A DNA stretch of 34,244 nt. Source: SURF-32 sp964648365 (GTDB lineage: Bacteria; Planctomycetota; Phycisphaerae; UBA1845). A program made the position numbers and the translations under genes. Every line of letters starts with the position of its first letter. The stretch's first letter is position 1. Shown here one piece after another: positions 1 to 7,012 of this stretch. Below the pieces are notes generated by a model. The model worked only from the letters and a program-made list of their open reading frames with translations, did no database searches and was not told the DNA's origin. Location: contig CAZYLK010000048.1 of assembly GCA_964648365.1 (NCBI GenBank), positions 1 to 34,244 on the forward strand, in the 5' to 3' direction.

Positions 1-185
1 GAAACCTGCGGAGCTGGTTCCCCCAGATTCAACCCACGAATTCTGCGGAAGAGCCGAACTTTTTGTCCAGGGAATCCGCTCATGGGGGCCGGAAACGCGG
101 CTTCTGCTGGCCGTGAAAGCGTGGAAATCGCACGGCCAGGACCGACGGGTCACGGACCAGGTTGGACGGCGGGCCTGGCGCAGGC
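1..185. other. left edge, no gene recognised
   Basis: Downstream of the stop of the VOC gene. Reading frames crossing this stretch are Arg/Pro/Ser-rich and look like chance frames in GC-rich DNA. I see no convincing start with a ribosome site and no clear terminator. Confidence 0.5.
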
Positions 186-989
186 TCATTGGAGGTCACC
201 TGCCGATCCGTCCGGACTGGCCAGCACCATGGTGTATCCTTCTGGATCGCGCAACCAGCATTCCCAGTGGTTCGGTCCGCCGAGCCCGGTCGGAGGATTG
301 CGGTGCTTCGGTTTGACGACGTCGGCCTGCAACTCCCCCGCGCGGGTGACGGCCGCGTCGAAGTCGTCCACTTCAAACCACAGCAGCACGCCGTTGCCGT
401 AGGGCCTTGTCGCGCGGTCGCCGATCGGGCCGTGATGGTGTTCGACGTCCCAGTGGTGGAGCTGCATCACCAACCGCCCGTCGCGGGTCAGTCGCTCGTA
501 GTGCGGCCCGCCGTGGGCGCTTTGCAGGTTCAAGAGCCGCTGATACCAGCGACTGGCGGCCTCCACATCGCTGACGCAAATCAGCGGCTGCGGCGTCGGA
601 TGGGTCGCGAAGGAAAAGGCCTTCGGGTCCGCCTTGACCAAATCCCCGAATCGCAGGCGGTTGCCATCGGGGTCAACAACCGTCATCTCGCGCGTGCCCC
701 AGGGCATGTCGGCCGGCGGCTCGGCGGGGCGAACACCGCGCTCACTGATTTCACGAGAAAGCGCATCCAAGTCATCGACGACCAGGTACGCCGCGCCCCC
801 GGGCTGGCAGTCGCCGGCGTGTTCCGTCAGGAAGAGCGACAGACCGGCGCGCGTCACTTGGGCGAAGACCGGAAAGCCCGGCTCAAATCGGTGCTCCCAA
901 TCGACGCTGAAGCCAAGCCCGTCCACGTAGAACGCGCGCGTTCGCGCCCAGTCCGTCATCCGAAGTTGGGGAGTGACCCGTTGCACCAT
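186..989 (-). CDS. two-domain VOC (glyoxalase/bleomycin-resistance fold) protein
   Basis: The 267-aa protein contains two consecutive VOC modules. The first (about residues 5-125) carries the LRMTDWARTRAFYVDGLGF start and ends with VVDPDGNRLRF, a pattern typical of bleomycin-resistance-like and glyoxalase-like domains. The second (about 135-262) runs from PLICVSDVEAASRWYQRLL to RDPEGYTMVL. VOC proteins use paired beta-alpha-beta-beta-beta units, often around a metal, for isomerase, dioxygenase or drug-binding roles; the substrate here cannot be told. The ATG at 989 was chosen because the conserved domain begins directly after it, while the longer in-frame extension to 1595 is Arg-rich shadow sequence. 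It is the last gene of the arsR-led operon, 44 nt after the DUF1801-type gene. No signal peptide or membrane segment is visible. Confidence 0.85.
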   Translation of the reverse strand: MVQRVTPQLRMTDWARTRAFYVDGLGFSVDWEHRFEPGFPVFAQVTRAGLSLFLTEHAGDCQPGGAAYLVVDDLDALSREISERGVRPAEPPADMPWGTREMTVVDPDGNRLRFGDLVKADPKAFSFATHPTPQPLICVSDVEAASRWYQRLLNLQSAHGGPHYERLTRDGRLVMQLHHWDVEHHHGPIGDRATRPYGNGVLLWFEVDDFDAAVTRAGELQADVVKPKHRNPPTGLGGPNHWECWLRDPEGYTMVLASPDGSAGDLQ

Positions 990-1033
990 CGGTGTCCTTT
1001 TCGAAGAATAACCTGCGGTCGCCGCACGGTGCC

Positions 1034-1531
1034 TCAGCGCACCGCTTTCTTCACCAGCGCGGCGATCTTCGCCTCTTCTGTAGAAGTCAACTCCTTCAGT
1101 GCGAAGCCGGTCGGCCACATGGCGCCCTCGTCGAGGTTCGCCGCGTCCAGGAAGCCGAACGATGAATATCTGGTCTTGAACTTCTGCGCACTCTGGAAGA
1201 AACAGACGACCTTGCCGTCCCTGGCATACCCCGGCATCCCGTACCACAGTCTCGGCGAAAGCATCGGCGCGCTGGCCTTGATGACCGCGTGGAGTCGCCT
1301 GGCGATGGTTCGGTCCGGCTCCGGCATCTCGGCGATCTTTGCGAGCACGTCGCTTTCCCCGTCTGCCTTGCTCGCTCGCCGGCCGCGGCGCGCCTCCGCC
1401 TTCAGCTCTCGGGCGCGCTCCTTCATCGCGGCACGTTCCTCGTCCGTGAATCCCGTGGACGTGGTGGCAACGCGCTTCGCATCGGACTCTGTTGCAATCC
1501 TGCCCGTCTTGTGGGTCGTCTTGTTTGGCAT
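1034..1531 (-). CDS. DUF1801/YdhG-type protein with charged N-terminal extension
   Basis: A 165-aa protein. The C-terminal two thirds show the DUF1801-like pattern: ARRLHAVIKASAPMLSPRLW, then YGMPGYARDGKVVCFFQSA, then a GFLDAANLDEGAMWPTGFAL stretch. The first 60 residues are Lys/Arg/Glu-rich (TDEERAAMKERARELKAEAR) and look like a helical extension. The family is small, soluble and of unknown biochemical function; members are common beside VOC and SRPBCC genes. The ATG at 1531 has a GGAG ribosome site 8 nt upstream; a longer in-frame start at 1558 lacks one. It follows the 76-aa membrane protein by 23 nt and so belongs to the same operon. Confidence 0.75.
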   Translation of the reverse strand: MPNKTTHKTGRIATESDAKRVATTSTGFTDEERAAMKERARELKAEARRGRRASKADGESDVLAKIAEMPEPDRTIARRLHAVIKASAPMLSPRLWYGMPGYARDGKVVCFFQSAQKFKTRYSSFGFLDAANLDEGAMWPTGFALKELTSTEEAKIAALVKKAVR

Positions 1532-1554
1532 TGCGTTCACTCCATGGCGTGGGT

Positions 1555-1785
1555 TCATGGGCCGCCGCGTCGTGCGCTGCGCCACTGCGTGGCATACGGC
1601 AGCACGAACAGGTACAGGCCGGTGAGCATGAGCAGGAGAAGCGGGAGCAGCGGCGAGTAGGTCACCCAGGGTGGAGGCATCGCCCCACGCTGCGCCGCCA
1701 GCGCGATGATGTTCGCCATGACGGTCAGCGTGAAGATGACGCCCAGCCAGCGGTGGATCTGCCGAAGCCACTTGTTCCAGTTCAT
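1555..1785 (-). CDS. 76-aa two-helix membrane protein
   Basis: A small protein with two hydrophobic helices (about residues 12-33 and 43-66) separated by a Pro-rich turn (AMPPPWVTYSP). The N-terminus, WNKWLRQIHRWLGVIFTLTV, resembles the first helix of PepSY-TM proteins (a W-H-R-W-L-G pattern), but the protein is far too short to be one. Its start codon overlaps the stop of the preceding DUF1801 gene (ATGA) and has a perfect AAGGAG ribosome site. The overlap and ribosome site make expression likely. The function is unknown; a membrane accessory of the operon is the most that can be inferred. Confidence 0.7.
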   Translation of the reverse strand: MNWNKWLRQIHRWLGVIFTLTVMANIIALAAQRGAMPPPWVTYSPLLPLLLLMLTGLYLFVLPYATQWRSARRGGP

Positions 1786-2246
1786 CGGGATCTCCTTCGA
1801 AGACGAGCCCGAGGTGGATCGGGCACACCCGCAGCGCGGTTTGCGTTTTGCTTCACACGGGCCTTGGCCATCCGTCGCGGTCTGCTCCGCATGGCGCTGA
1901 TTTCATCGATTCGCCATTTCACCAGGACGCGGACCAGCGCCGCAGGGATGGGCTTGCCGGGCTGGAAGCGGATCGTCCCTTTGCTCGTCTCGAACGCACC
2001 GAGCCTGTCCTTGTGAGCCGCGATCGCCGTTCCGCTCATGGGGAAAAATGAGCAATGCGATGGTCGCGCACCGAAGGCGACCAGGGCTCTCCCGTGTAGC
2101 CGGAAGCCTGGAAGCCCGTATGTGATGCACTCGTCAGCGGCGGGCGCGGCGGCACGAATCGCCTTTCGGAGCCGATTGAGCGCGGCGCGCTGGTCAGGGC
2201 GAAGACCCGCGAGATACTCGTCGATCGTCGTAGGCTTGGCAATCAC
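1782..2246 (-). CDS. DUF1801 family protein
   Basis: A 154-aa soluble protein with the DUF1801 pattern: TIDEYLAGLRPDQRAALNRL near the N-terminus, then AAPAADECITYGLPGFRLHG, ALVAFGARPSHCSFFPM, and the KGTIRFQPGKPIPAALV stretch typical of the family's C-terminal half. The biochemical function of the family is not established. The GTG at 2246 is preferred: GGAG lies 8 nt upstream, the codon overlaps the stop of the DUF998 gene (GTGA), and the domain begins immediately. The longer in-frame extension to 2762 is shadow sequence of DUF998. The last 25 residues are very Arg/Lys-rich, a plain basic tail. It is a paralogue of the other DUF1801-type protein in the same operon. Confidence 0.8.
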   Translation of the reverse strand: MIAKPTTIDEYLAGLRPDQRAALNRLRKAIRAAAPAADECITYGLPGFRLHGRALVAFGARPSHCSFFPMSGTAIAAHKDRLGAFETSKGTIRFQPGKPIPAALVRVLVKWRIDEISAMRSRPRRMAKARVKQNANRAAGVPDPPRARLRRRSR

Positions 2247-2935
2247 GTCACTTGCTCCACCGGTCGCTGTTGCTGCGGATGCGTCGCAAGAACGGCCGCA
2301 AGCCGACGCGACCGCCACGCTATCGGGATGAGCCACGCACAGTGCGCGAGTATGAAGATCCGACTCGGCCAGCCAACGAGCACATCCGGGCTTGGCGGCT
2401 TGTCCTTGCTCGGCTGCATGACCGCCATCGCCCAGATGAACACCGCCATGCCCGCCCACAGCACCAGGAGCGACAAGCCGAGCGTCCGGCGGGCGAACCG
2501 CCACTCCTTGTTGCGCCACAGGCCAAACGTGATGAGCAGCGCCGCGAGCGGAAGCTGGTCGAGCATGGCGCCGGTCTCGTGCAGCGTGTTGGTCGTGCTG
2601 GGCGCGAACAAGCCCGCCAAGGCGATGCCGCCCCCGGACACAAGCAGAAGCAACAGGCCCAAGCGTCCGACGATCCCGCATGCGTGCGGCAACAGGGCGA
2701 CCAGTACGCCGAAGCAACTGGCCGCCAGCGATAGGAACGCAATCCGCATCACCCATCCCCACGCGCCCACCTCGTAGTCACTGATGAAGTGCCACGAGGG
2801 GTCGAGGTCGGGCCGCAGGAGGTGCAGTGCCCCAAGCAGGACGATAAACGCCACGCTTAAAGCGATCGACACATCCGCGAATCGTTCGAAGCAGTGCCTC
2901 ATGCACTCGCAACCTGAATCCGAAGGCTCTTCCAT
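2243..2935 (-). CDS. DUF998 family integral membrane protein
   Basis: A 230-aa protein with about six hydrophobic helices. The first loop, LLRPDLDPSWHFISDYEVGA, is the DUF998 hallmark (an R-P-x-L-D-P then H-x-I-S-D-Y pattern). The next conserved stretch, FAPSTTNTLHETGAMLDQL, also matches the family, which is related to FAR-17a/AIG1-like membrane proteins of unknown function. The start is uncertain: ATG at 2935 gives 230 residues, and ATG at 2902 would remove 11 polar residues before the first helix; neither has a strong ribosome site. The stop overlaps the following GTG. It is 24 nt downstream of the second SRPBCC gene, so it is probably cotranscribed. Confidence 0.75.
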   Translation of the reverse strand: MEEPSDSGCECMRHCFERFADVSIALSVAFIVLLGALHLLRPDLDPSWHFISDYEVGAWGWVMRIAFLSLAASCFGVLVALLPHACGIVGRLGLLLLLVSGGGIALAGLFAPSTTNTLHETGAMLDQLPLAALLITFGLWRNKEWRFARRTLGLSLLVLWAGMAVFIWAMAVMQPSKDKPPSPDVLVGWPSRIFILAHCAWLIPIAWRSRRLAAVLATHPQQQRPVEQVT

Positions 2936-2959
2936 TCGATCTCAGCTCGGCGCCGCGAC

Positions 2960-3493
2960 TCAGCGCCGGTTCTGCTCAGCCAGGATCGCATCCAACCGCC
3001 GATACCCCGCTTCCATGCCCTGATCCATGCCGGAGGCCAGCATGGCGTCGCGGACTTCCTTCGTCGGGCACGAGATCGTCATCTTCATCAGGGTTTCTTT
3101 GCCGCGCTCGTCGAGTTCGAGCGTCACCAGCACCTCGCCTGGCTCGCCGCCCTCGCTCTCCGGGCCGCACGATCCCGCGCCCGGTCCCATCTCCATTCGT
3201 TCGGTGTGGACGATTCTTGCTGGCGGGGTCACCTCGCGATGCTCTCCCGAGATCGAGAGCGCCGGCTTTCCGTCGGGTCCATTCCAGGCCCAGCAGAACT
3301 TGCCGCCGACGCGCACATCCATCTCGCACACCGTCATCTTCCAGTCCGGCGGGGCGAAGAGCCACTGCCGCAACAGGCCGGGCTCGGTCATCGCCCTCCA
3401 CACCAGTTGGCGCGGCGCGTCGAACTCTCGCGTCATCACGATTTGCAGGTCGTTCGGAGTCGTCACCCCCAGCTTCGCCTGCGCGCGTGTCAC
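2960..3493 (-). CDS. SRPBCC/AHSA1-like protein, second copy
   Basis: A 177-aa START-like domain protein. The signature motifs are MTREFDAPRQLVWRAMTEP, LLRQWLFAPPDW, GGKFCWAWNGPDG and SGEHREVTPPARIVHTERME, followed by a C-terminal helix MDQGMEAGYRRLDAILAE. These are diagnostic of activator-of-Hsp90-ATPase-homologue (AHSA1, PF08327) proteins, which form a deep hydrophobic cavity; bacterial ligands are mostly unknown. It starts at GTG 3493, overlapping the preceding stop as GTGA. It differs from the first copy by an acidic Gly/Glu insert around residues 105-118 (GPESEGGEPGEV). AHSA1 genes directly behind an ArsR regulator are a widespread arrangement. Confidence 0.85.
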   Translation of the reverse strand: MTRAQAKLGVTTPNDLQIVMTREFDAPRQLVWRAMTEPGLLRQWLFAPPDWKMTVCEMDVRVGGKFCWAWNGPDGKPALSISGEHREVTPPARIVHTERMEMGPGAGSCGPESEGGEPGEVLVTLELDERGKETLMKMTISCPTKEVRDAMLASGMDQGMEAGYRRLDAILAEQNRR

Positions 3494-3987
3494 GCTTCAC
3501 CTCCCATCGTCGCCAGCAGCTTCTCCAGCCGCTCGTACCCGACCTCCATGCCCTGCGCCATGTCGGTCTTCAGTGCGGCGTCGCGCGCTTCGCGCGAGAC
3601 GTACAGCACCGTCATGGTTGTCGTCGTGCGGCCGCCGTGCTCCGTCAGGAGCAGCGTGACAAGCGTCTCACCCCCCGTCCAGTCCTCGTCGAAGATCTCC
3701 GTGTGCACGAGCCGTTCCGGCGGCACGATCTCGCGGTACTCGCCCCTGAGGCCCATTTCCTCCCCGCCGGGTCCGCGCCAGACCCAGTGAATCGCCCCGC
3801 CGGGCCGCAGGTCGTTCTCGCGCACGTCCAGCCGCCAGCCGTCCCACCCGTGCAGCCACTTCTTGAGCAGCTCCGGCTTCGTCCATGCCTCCCACACCAG
3901 ACGGCGCGGCGCGTCGAACGAACGCGTGATCCTGATCTCCCGGTCGCTGGGAGTCGTCACCTGGAGTTTTCCGCATTGCGTGTTCAT
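3490..3987 (-). CDS. SRPBCC/AHSA1-like protein, first copy
   Basis: A 165-aa START-like domain protein with the AHSA1 pattern: ITRSFDAPRRLVWEAWTKPE, LLKKWLHGWDGWRLDV, GGAIHWVWRGPGG, RGEYREIVPPERLVHTEIFD, and a final helix MAQGMEVGYERLEKLLAT. The ATG at 3987 overlaps the stop of the arsR gene (ATGA) and its own stop overlaps the GTG of the next SRPBCC gene, so the three are translationally coupled. It is a tandem paralogue of the next gene. The family is soluble and ligand-binding; what this one binds cannot be read from the sequence. The longer in-frame frame up to 4146 runs through arsR and is discarded. Confidence 0.87.
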   Translation of the reverse strand: MNTQCGKLQVTTPSDREIRITRSFDAPRRLVWEAWTKPELLKKWLHGWDGWRLDVRENDLRPGGAIHWVWRGPGGEEMGLRGEYREIVPPERLVHTEIFDEDWTGGETLVTLLLTEHGGRTTTTMTVLYVSREARDAALKTDMAQGMEVGYERLEKLLATMGGEA

Positions 3988-4361
3988 TCGGGGGTTCCTT
4001 TCGTTCTCTGGCGATCGGCGTCCGCCTCCGCTGCCTTCATCTGGTCGAGCAACGCATCGAGGCGCAGGAAGTTTCGCTCCCAGTGCGCCCGGTAGCCCTC
4101 CGTCCATTCCGCAACGTCCTTCAACGGGGCCGCGTGCAGCCGGCACAGGTGCTCCCGGCCGACGATGCGCCGCCGCACGAGTCCGGCCCGCTCCAGCACC
4201 CGGACGTGCTTGGACGCGCCGGTAAATGACATCTTCAGCGGCGCGGCCAACTCGCTGAGGTTCCGCTCCCGGTTCGCCAGGGAGCGCAGGACCGCCCGGC
4301 GCGCTGGATGCGCCAGGGCGTGAAAGACGCGGTCCAGTTTCGGCGAGCGATCTGAAACCAT
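3984..4361 (-). CDS. ArsR/SmtB-type winged-helix repressor (SRPBCC-linked subfamily)
   Basis: A 125-aa regulator. DRVFHALAHPARRAVLRSL is the ArsR opening helix, LSELAAPLKMSFTGASKHV is the recognition helix region, and VLERAGLVRRRIVGREHLCR is the wing. The C-terminus AEWTEGYRAHWERNFLRLD is typical of the subfamily found beside AHSA1 genes. The classical metal-binding ELCVC motif is absent, so a metal ligand is unlikely. I place the start at ATG 4361, not at the upstream in-frame ATG 4400. A TTGACA-16-TATACT promoter lies inside the intervening 39 nt, so transcripts would begin at about 4361-4362 and be leaderless. Two AACCATNTGGTT palindromes flank that promoter, which suggests tight autorepression of the eight-gene operon. 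Confidence 0.88.
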   Translation of the reverse strand: MVSDRSPKLDRVFHALAHPARRAVLRSLANRERNLSELAAPLKMSFTGASKHVRVLERAGLVRRRIVGREHLCRLHAAPLKDVAEWTEGYRAHWERNFLRLDALLDQMKAAEADADRQRTKGTPE

Positions 4362-4406
4362 ATGGTTCAGTATAGAGGCCGTCTCCGCATTGTCAACCAT
4401 CTGGTT
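4356..4406 (-). promoter_or_regulatory. arsR promoter between two palindromic operators
   Basis: On the minus strand a -35 TTGACA (4391-4396) and -10 TATACT (4369-4374) are separated by 16 nt. A perfect 12-bp palindrome AACCATATGGTT occupies 4356-4367, over the predicted start site and containing the ATG. A near-identical AACCAGATGGTT (4395-4406) overlaps the upstream edge of the -35. The centres are 39 bp apart. An eight-A run on this strand at 4410-4417 could act as an UP element. Occupancy of both sites by dimeric ArsR would block polymerase; this is inference. Confidence 0.75.
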
Positions 4407-4448
4407 TGATTTTTTTTATGAACCCGCCGGTCCGCCCTGATAGGAGCC

Positions 4449-4613
4449 ATGGACCTGGTGGAGATCCTCGCATCTGCCTTGCAGGGTGTGCGGATCAGCC
4501 GCCCCCCGAATCACCGGCACAAGCAGAATTCCAAGCGAGAACGGGCCGCGAGGGAGACGCGATTGGACCCATGCGTCAGCGGCACACGGAGCCCGTGCCG
4601 CGGTCATCCGTGA
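4449..4613 (+). CDS. possible 54-aa ORF in the arsR upstream gap
   Basis: ATG at 4449 has a TAGGAG ribosome site 2 nt upstream (AGGAG then CC), which is rather close. The product begins MDLVEILASALQGVRISRPP and becomes Arg/Pro-rich, ending at TGA 4611. No family is recognised. It may be the 5' remnant of a lost gene or chance. The rest of the gap 4418-4708 shows no gene. Confidence 0.2.
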   Translation: MDLVEILASALQGVRISRPPNHRHKQNSKRERAARETRLDPCVSGTRSPCRGHP

Positions 4614-4708
4614 GCATGCCCGCGCAGAGTTCGGGCGTCACGTGACGGCCAGTCGCCGCGCGACGAGGGGCAAAAAGAATGCCTGTCTCCGTGAAACCGT
4701 GAAAGAAA

Positions 4709-4741
4709 TCGGGGCGACTCGCCTGGTATTGAAACGGTCGT
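4709..4741. repeat. 33-bp direct repeat, copy R1
   Basis: Starts TCGGGGCGACTCGCC and ends with TATTGAAACGGTCGT. It contains the short inverted element GGCGACTCGCC and the ATTGAAAC string often seen at ends of CRISPR repeats. Left boundary of the tandem duplication. Confidence 0.85.
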
Positions 4742-4776
4742 ACGCCGGTTTGTAATAGAGGCCGGCCCAAGCTCTG

Positions 4777-5616
4777 TTACGGATAGTTCAATTCGATGAC
4801 CTTCCGGTTGACCAGGAAGAGCAATGCCCTAAGCGCGTTCGGATGGTGGTCCTGGAGAAGCTGCTCGAGGACGGATGGGTCCTTAAGCGCCTCGGTCAGG
4901 CGCGGCGAGCGTACGGGCGACAAGGGGCCTGCGGTCAGTAGCGGCCCCCCATCGGACAGCGGCAGGCCGCGATCGCGCAGGTAGCGCTCCAGCACCCGCG
5001 TCGCCGCCTCCGTCTTCAGCCGCTCGACTTCGGGTCCTGACAACGAGACGTTTTCCACCTTCACATTCAGGGCGGCAACGCGGTCGCGCAGGGATTGCAA
5101 GCGCGCGGGATCGAACCCGGGATGCGTGTAGCGGATCGTGGTCAGATCGTCGCCGCACTCCTTGAATGCAAGCAATTGAGCGATCTCGGCGCGCGAGAAG
5201 AGCACGTGGACAGCCGACCGGCCCGCGACGTAGATGACCATGTTGCCGTCGACGTAGGCTCTGCCAGGGTCCGGCCGGATAATCGCAATGCCATCCGCCA
5301 ACTCCTGCCGTGCCTGGGGCAGGGTATGGCGCGCGGCTCGACAGCGCTCCACCAGTTGGGCCCGAATCGCGTGACTCAGCTTGCCCGCCCGAGCGGATGC
5401 CAGAAACGCGTCCACTTCGCCCAGCGACAGGTCCTCCCGGACGTCGCGCAGTTCCAGCACCAGCCTCGTTTCGCTCTCGGCCAGCGATGGAGCCGTGGTC
5501 ACGATGATGGCCTCGGTCAGGTTGCGGTGCCCGGTGGCGGCGCAGCCGGACAGGCCGATCGCGCTCGACAACAAGAGAAGGTGCGCCATGAACCGACATT
5601 CGGGTGCCACATTCAT
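4777..5616 (-). CDS. putative lipoprotein of unknown function, copy 1
   Basis: A 279-aa protein with a lipoprotein signal: MAHLLLLSSAIGLSGC, lipobox LSGC, predicted lipidated Cys25. The mature part has no family I recognise. It contains a helical segment (about residues 50-110), a short beta-rich centre (GNMVIYVAGRSAVHVLFSR), then LSLRDRVAALNVKVENVSLS-like helices and a C-terminal helix HHPNALRALLFLVNRKVIEL. ATG at 5616 is chosen because GGAGG lies 8 nt upstream; ATG 5622 would place that site too close. The longer upstream reading frame has no protein-like character. The gene follows the response regulator on the same strand, but the spacing and repeats make cotranscription uncertain. Confidence 0.7.
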   Translation of the reverse strand: MNVAPECRFMAHLLLLSSAIGLSGCAATGHRNLTEAIIVTTAPSLAESETRLVLELRDVREDLSLGEVDAFLASARAGKLSHAIRAQLVERCRAARHTLPQARQELADGIAIIRPDPGRAYVDGNMVIYVAGRSAVHVLFSRAEIAQLLAFKECGDDLTTIRYTHPGFDPARLQSLRDRVAALNVKVENVSLSGPEVERLKTEAATRVLERYLRDRGLPLSDGGPLLTAGPLSPVRSPRLTEALKDPSVLEQLLQDHHPNALRALLFLVNRKVIELNYP

Positions 5617-5860
5617 CCGCATCTCCTCCACGCGCACTGGCCAGACCGTGACGACGGTTCCCGTGTTGGTCTTCGCGTCTCTTAGCGGCAGCTTCTTGCC
5701 CAGGCGGGCCCGCGAAAGCCTGCGCCCACGCGCGTTTTTTTCATCCAGTTGCCTCTCCGCGCATATTGAAACGGTCGCGGCATGCCTGGAAACCGTAACT
5801 CCTGTGGTGACAACAAGAAAGCCCTCCGGTTGCTGCCGACGGGATGTTTCTCGACGAAAC
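5617..5860 (-). other. leader of lipoprotein copy 1, with 20-aa ORF
   Basis: No large gene. On the minus strand a 20-codon ORF (5682-5744, MKKTRVGAGFRGPAWARSCR) has an AGAGG site 7 nt before its ATG and ends 66 nt before the lipoprotein start; it could be a leader peptide or chance. A small hairpin GTTTC-TCGAC-GAAAC (5846-5860) abuts the 33-bp repeat. A partial echo of the repeat, TATTGAAACGGTCG, occurs near 5765-5778. Confidence 0.3.
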
Positions 5861-5893
5861 TCGGGGCGACTCGCCTGGTATTGAAACGGTCGT
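5861..5893. repeat. 33-bp direct repeat, chimeric middle copy R2
   Basis: Identical to R1 through all 33 bp and in the rightward flank (ACGCCGGTTTG), but its leftward flank (TCGACGAAAC) matches R3. This hybrid structure is the expected junction of an unequal recombination between R1 and R3. Confidence 0.85.
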
Positions 5894-5928
5894 ACGCCGG
5901 TTTGTAATAGAGGCCGGCCCAAGCTCTG

Positions 5929-6768
5929 TTACGGATAGTTCAATTCGATGACCTTCCGGTTGACCAGGAAGAGCAATGCCCTAAGCGCGTTCGGATGGTG
6001 GTCCTGGAGAAGCTGCTCGAGGACGGATGGGTCCTTAAGCGCCTCGGTCAGGCGCGGCGAGCGTACGGGCGACAAGGGGCCTGCGGTCAGTAGCGGCCCC
6101 CCATCGGACAGCGGCAGGCCGCGATCGCGCAGGTAGCGCTCCAGCACCCGCGTCGCCGCCTCCGTCTTCAGCCGCTCGACTTCGGGTCCTGACAACGAGA
6201 CGTTTTCCACCTTCACATTCAGGGCGGCAACGCGGTCGCGCAGGGATTGCAAGCGCGCGGGATCGAACCCGGGATGCGTGTAGCGGATCGTGGTCAGATC
6301 GTCGCCGCACTCCTTGAATGCAAGCAATTGAGCGATCTCGGCGCGCGAGAAGAGCACGTGGACAGCCGACCGGCCCGCGACGTAGATGACCATGTTGCCG
6401 TCGACGTAGGCTCTGCCAGGGTCCGGCCGGATAATCGCAATGCCATCCGCCAACTCCTGCCGTGCCTGGGGCAGGGTATGGCGCGCGGCTCGACAGCGCT
6501 CCACCAGTTGGGCCCGAATCGCGTGACTCAGCTTGCCCGCCCGAGCGGATGCCAGAAACGCGTCCACTTCGCCCAGCGACAGGTCCTCCCGGACGTCGCG
6601 CAGTTCCAGCACCAGCCTCGTTTCGCTCTCGGCCAGCGATGGAGCCGTGGTCACGATGATGGCCTCGGTCAGGTTGCGGTGCCCGGTGGCGGCGCAGCCG
6701 GACAGGCCGATCGCGCTCGACAACAAGAGAAGGTGCGCCATGAACCGACATTCGGGTGCCACATTCAT
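5929..6768 (-). CDS. putative lipoprotein of unknown function, copy 2
   Basis: Identical 279-aa product to the gene at 4777-5616, with the same signal peptide, lipobox Cys25 and ribosome site. It is the copy closer to the response-regulator gene. If the ancestral single copy was expressed from a promoter upstream of R3, this copy keeps the native upstream context, while copy 1 is reached through copy 2. Doubling of a lipoprotein gene without divergence suggests either dosage selection or very recent origin. Confidence 0.7.
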   Translation of the reverse strand: MNVAPECRFMAHLLLLSSAIGLSGCAATGHRNLTEAIIVTTAPSLAESETRLVLELRDVREDLSLGEVDAFLASARAGKLSHAIRAQLVERCRAARHTLPQARQELADGIAIIRPDPGRAYVDGNMVIYVAGRSAVHVLFSRAEIAQLLAFKECGDDLTTIRYTHPGFDPARLQSLRDRVAALNVKVENVSLSGPEVERLKTEAATRVLERYLRDRGLPLSDGGPLLTAGPLSPVRSPRLTEALKDPSVLEQLLQDHHPNALRALLFLVNRKVIELNYP

Positions 6769-7012
6769 CCGCATCTCCTCCACGCGCACTGGCCAGACCG
6801 TGACGACGGTTCCCGTGTTGGTCTTCGCGTCTCTTAGCGGCAGCTTCTTGCCCAGGCGGGCCCGCGAAAGCCTGCGCCCACGCGCGTTTTTTTCATCCAG
6901 TTGCCTCTCCGCGCATATTGAAACGGTCGCGGCATGCCTGGAAACCGTAACTCCTGTGGTGACAACAAGAAAGCCCTCCGGTTGCTGCCGACGGGATGTT
7001 TCTCGACGAAAC
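6769..7012 (-). other. leader of lipoprotein copy 2, with 20-aa ORF
   Basis: Same content as the leader of copy 1: 20-codon ORF at 6834-6896 and hairpin at 6998-7012. No larger gene between the lipoprotein start and the response-regulator stop. Confidence 0.3.

Larger units (their letters stand above)
4709..5860. repeat. tandem duplication unit, copy 1 (1152 bp)
   Basis: This unit and 5861-7012 appear identical at every position compared, including non-coding leader and trailer. The translations in several frames on both strands are also identical. The unit carries one lipoprotein gene. The two outer flanks differ, and the middle 33-bp repeat combines the left flank of the right-hand repeat with the body of the left-hand repeat, as expected for unequal crossing-over between R1 and R3. 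A very recent event or an assembly duplication would both explain the absence of divergence. Confidence 0.9.
5861..7012. repeat. tandem duplication unit, copy 2 (1152 bp)
   Basis: Apparently exact copy of 4709-5860, offset 1152 bp, with the second lipoprotein gene. No mismatch was found in the parts compared by eye. Confidence 0.9.

Noticed and set aside
162..1625. 487-aa plus-strand ORF across the VOC and DUF1801 genes
   Set aside because: No recognisable domain; the minus strand shows VOC and DUF1801 motifs with ribosome sites.
4362..4400. upstream ATG start for the ArsR regulator
   Set aside because: A TTGACA-16-TATACT promoter lies within this stretch, so the first 13 codons would not be transcribed.
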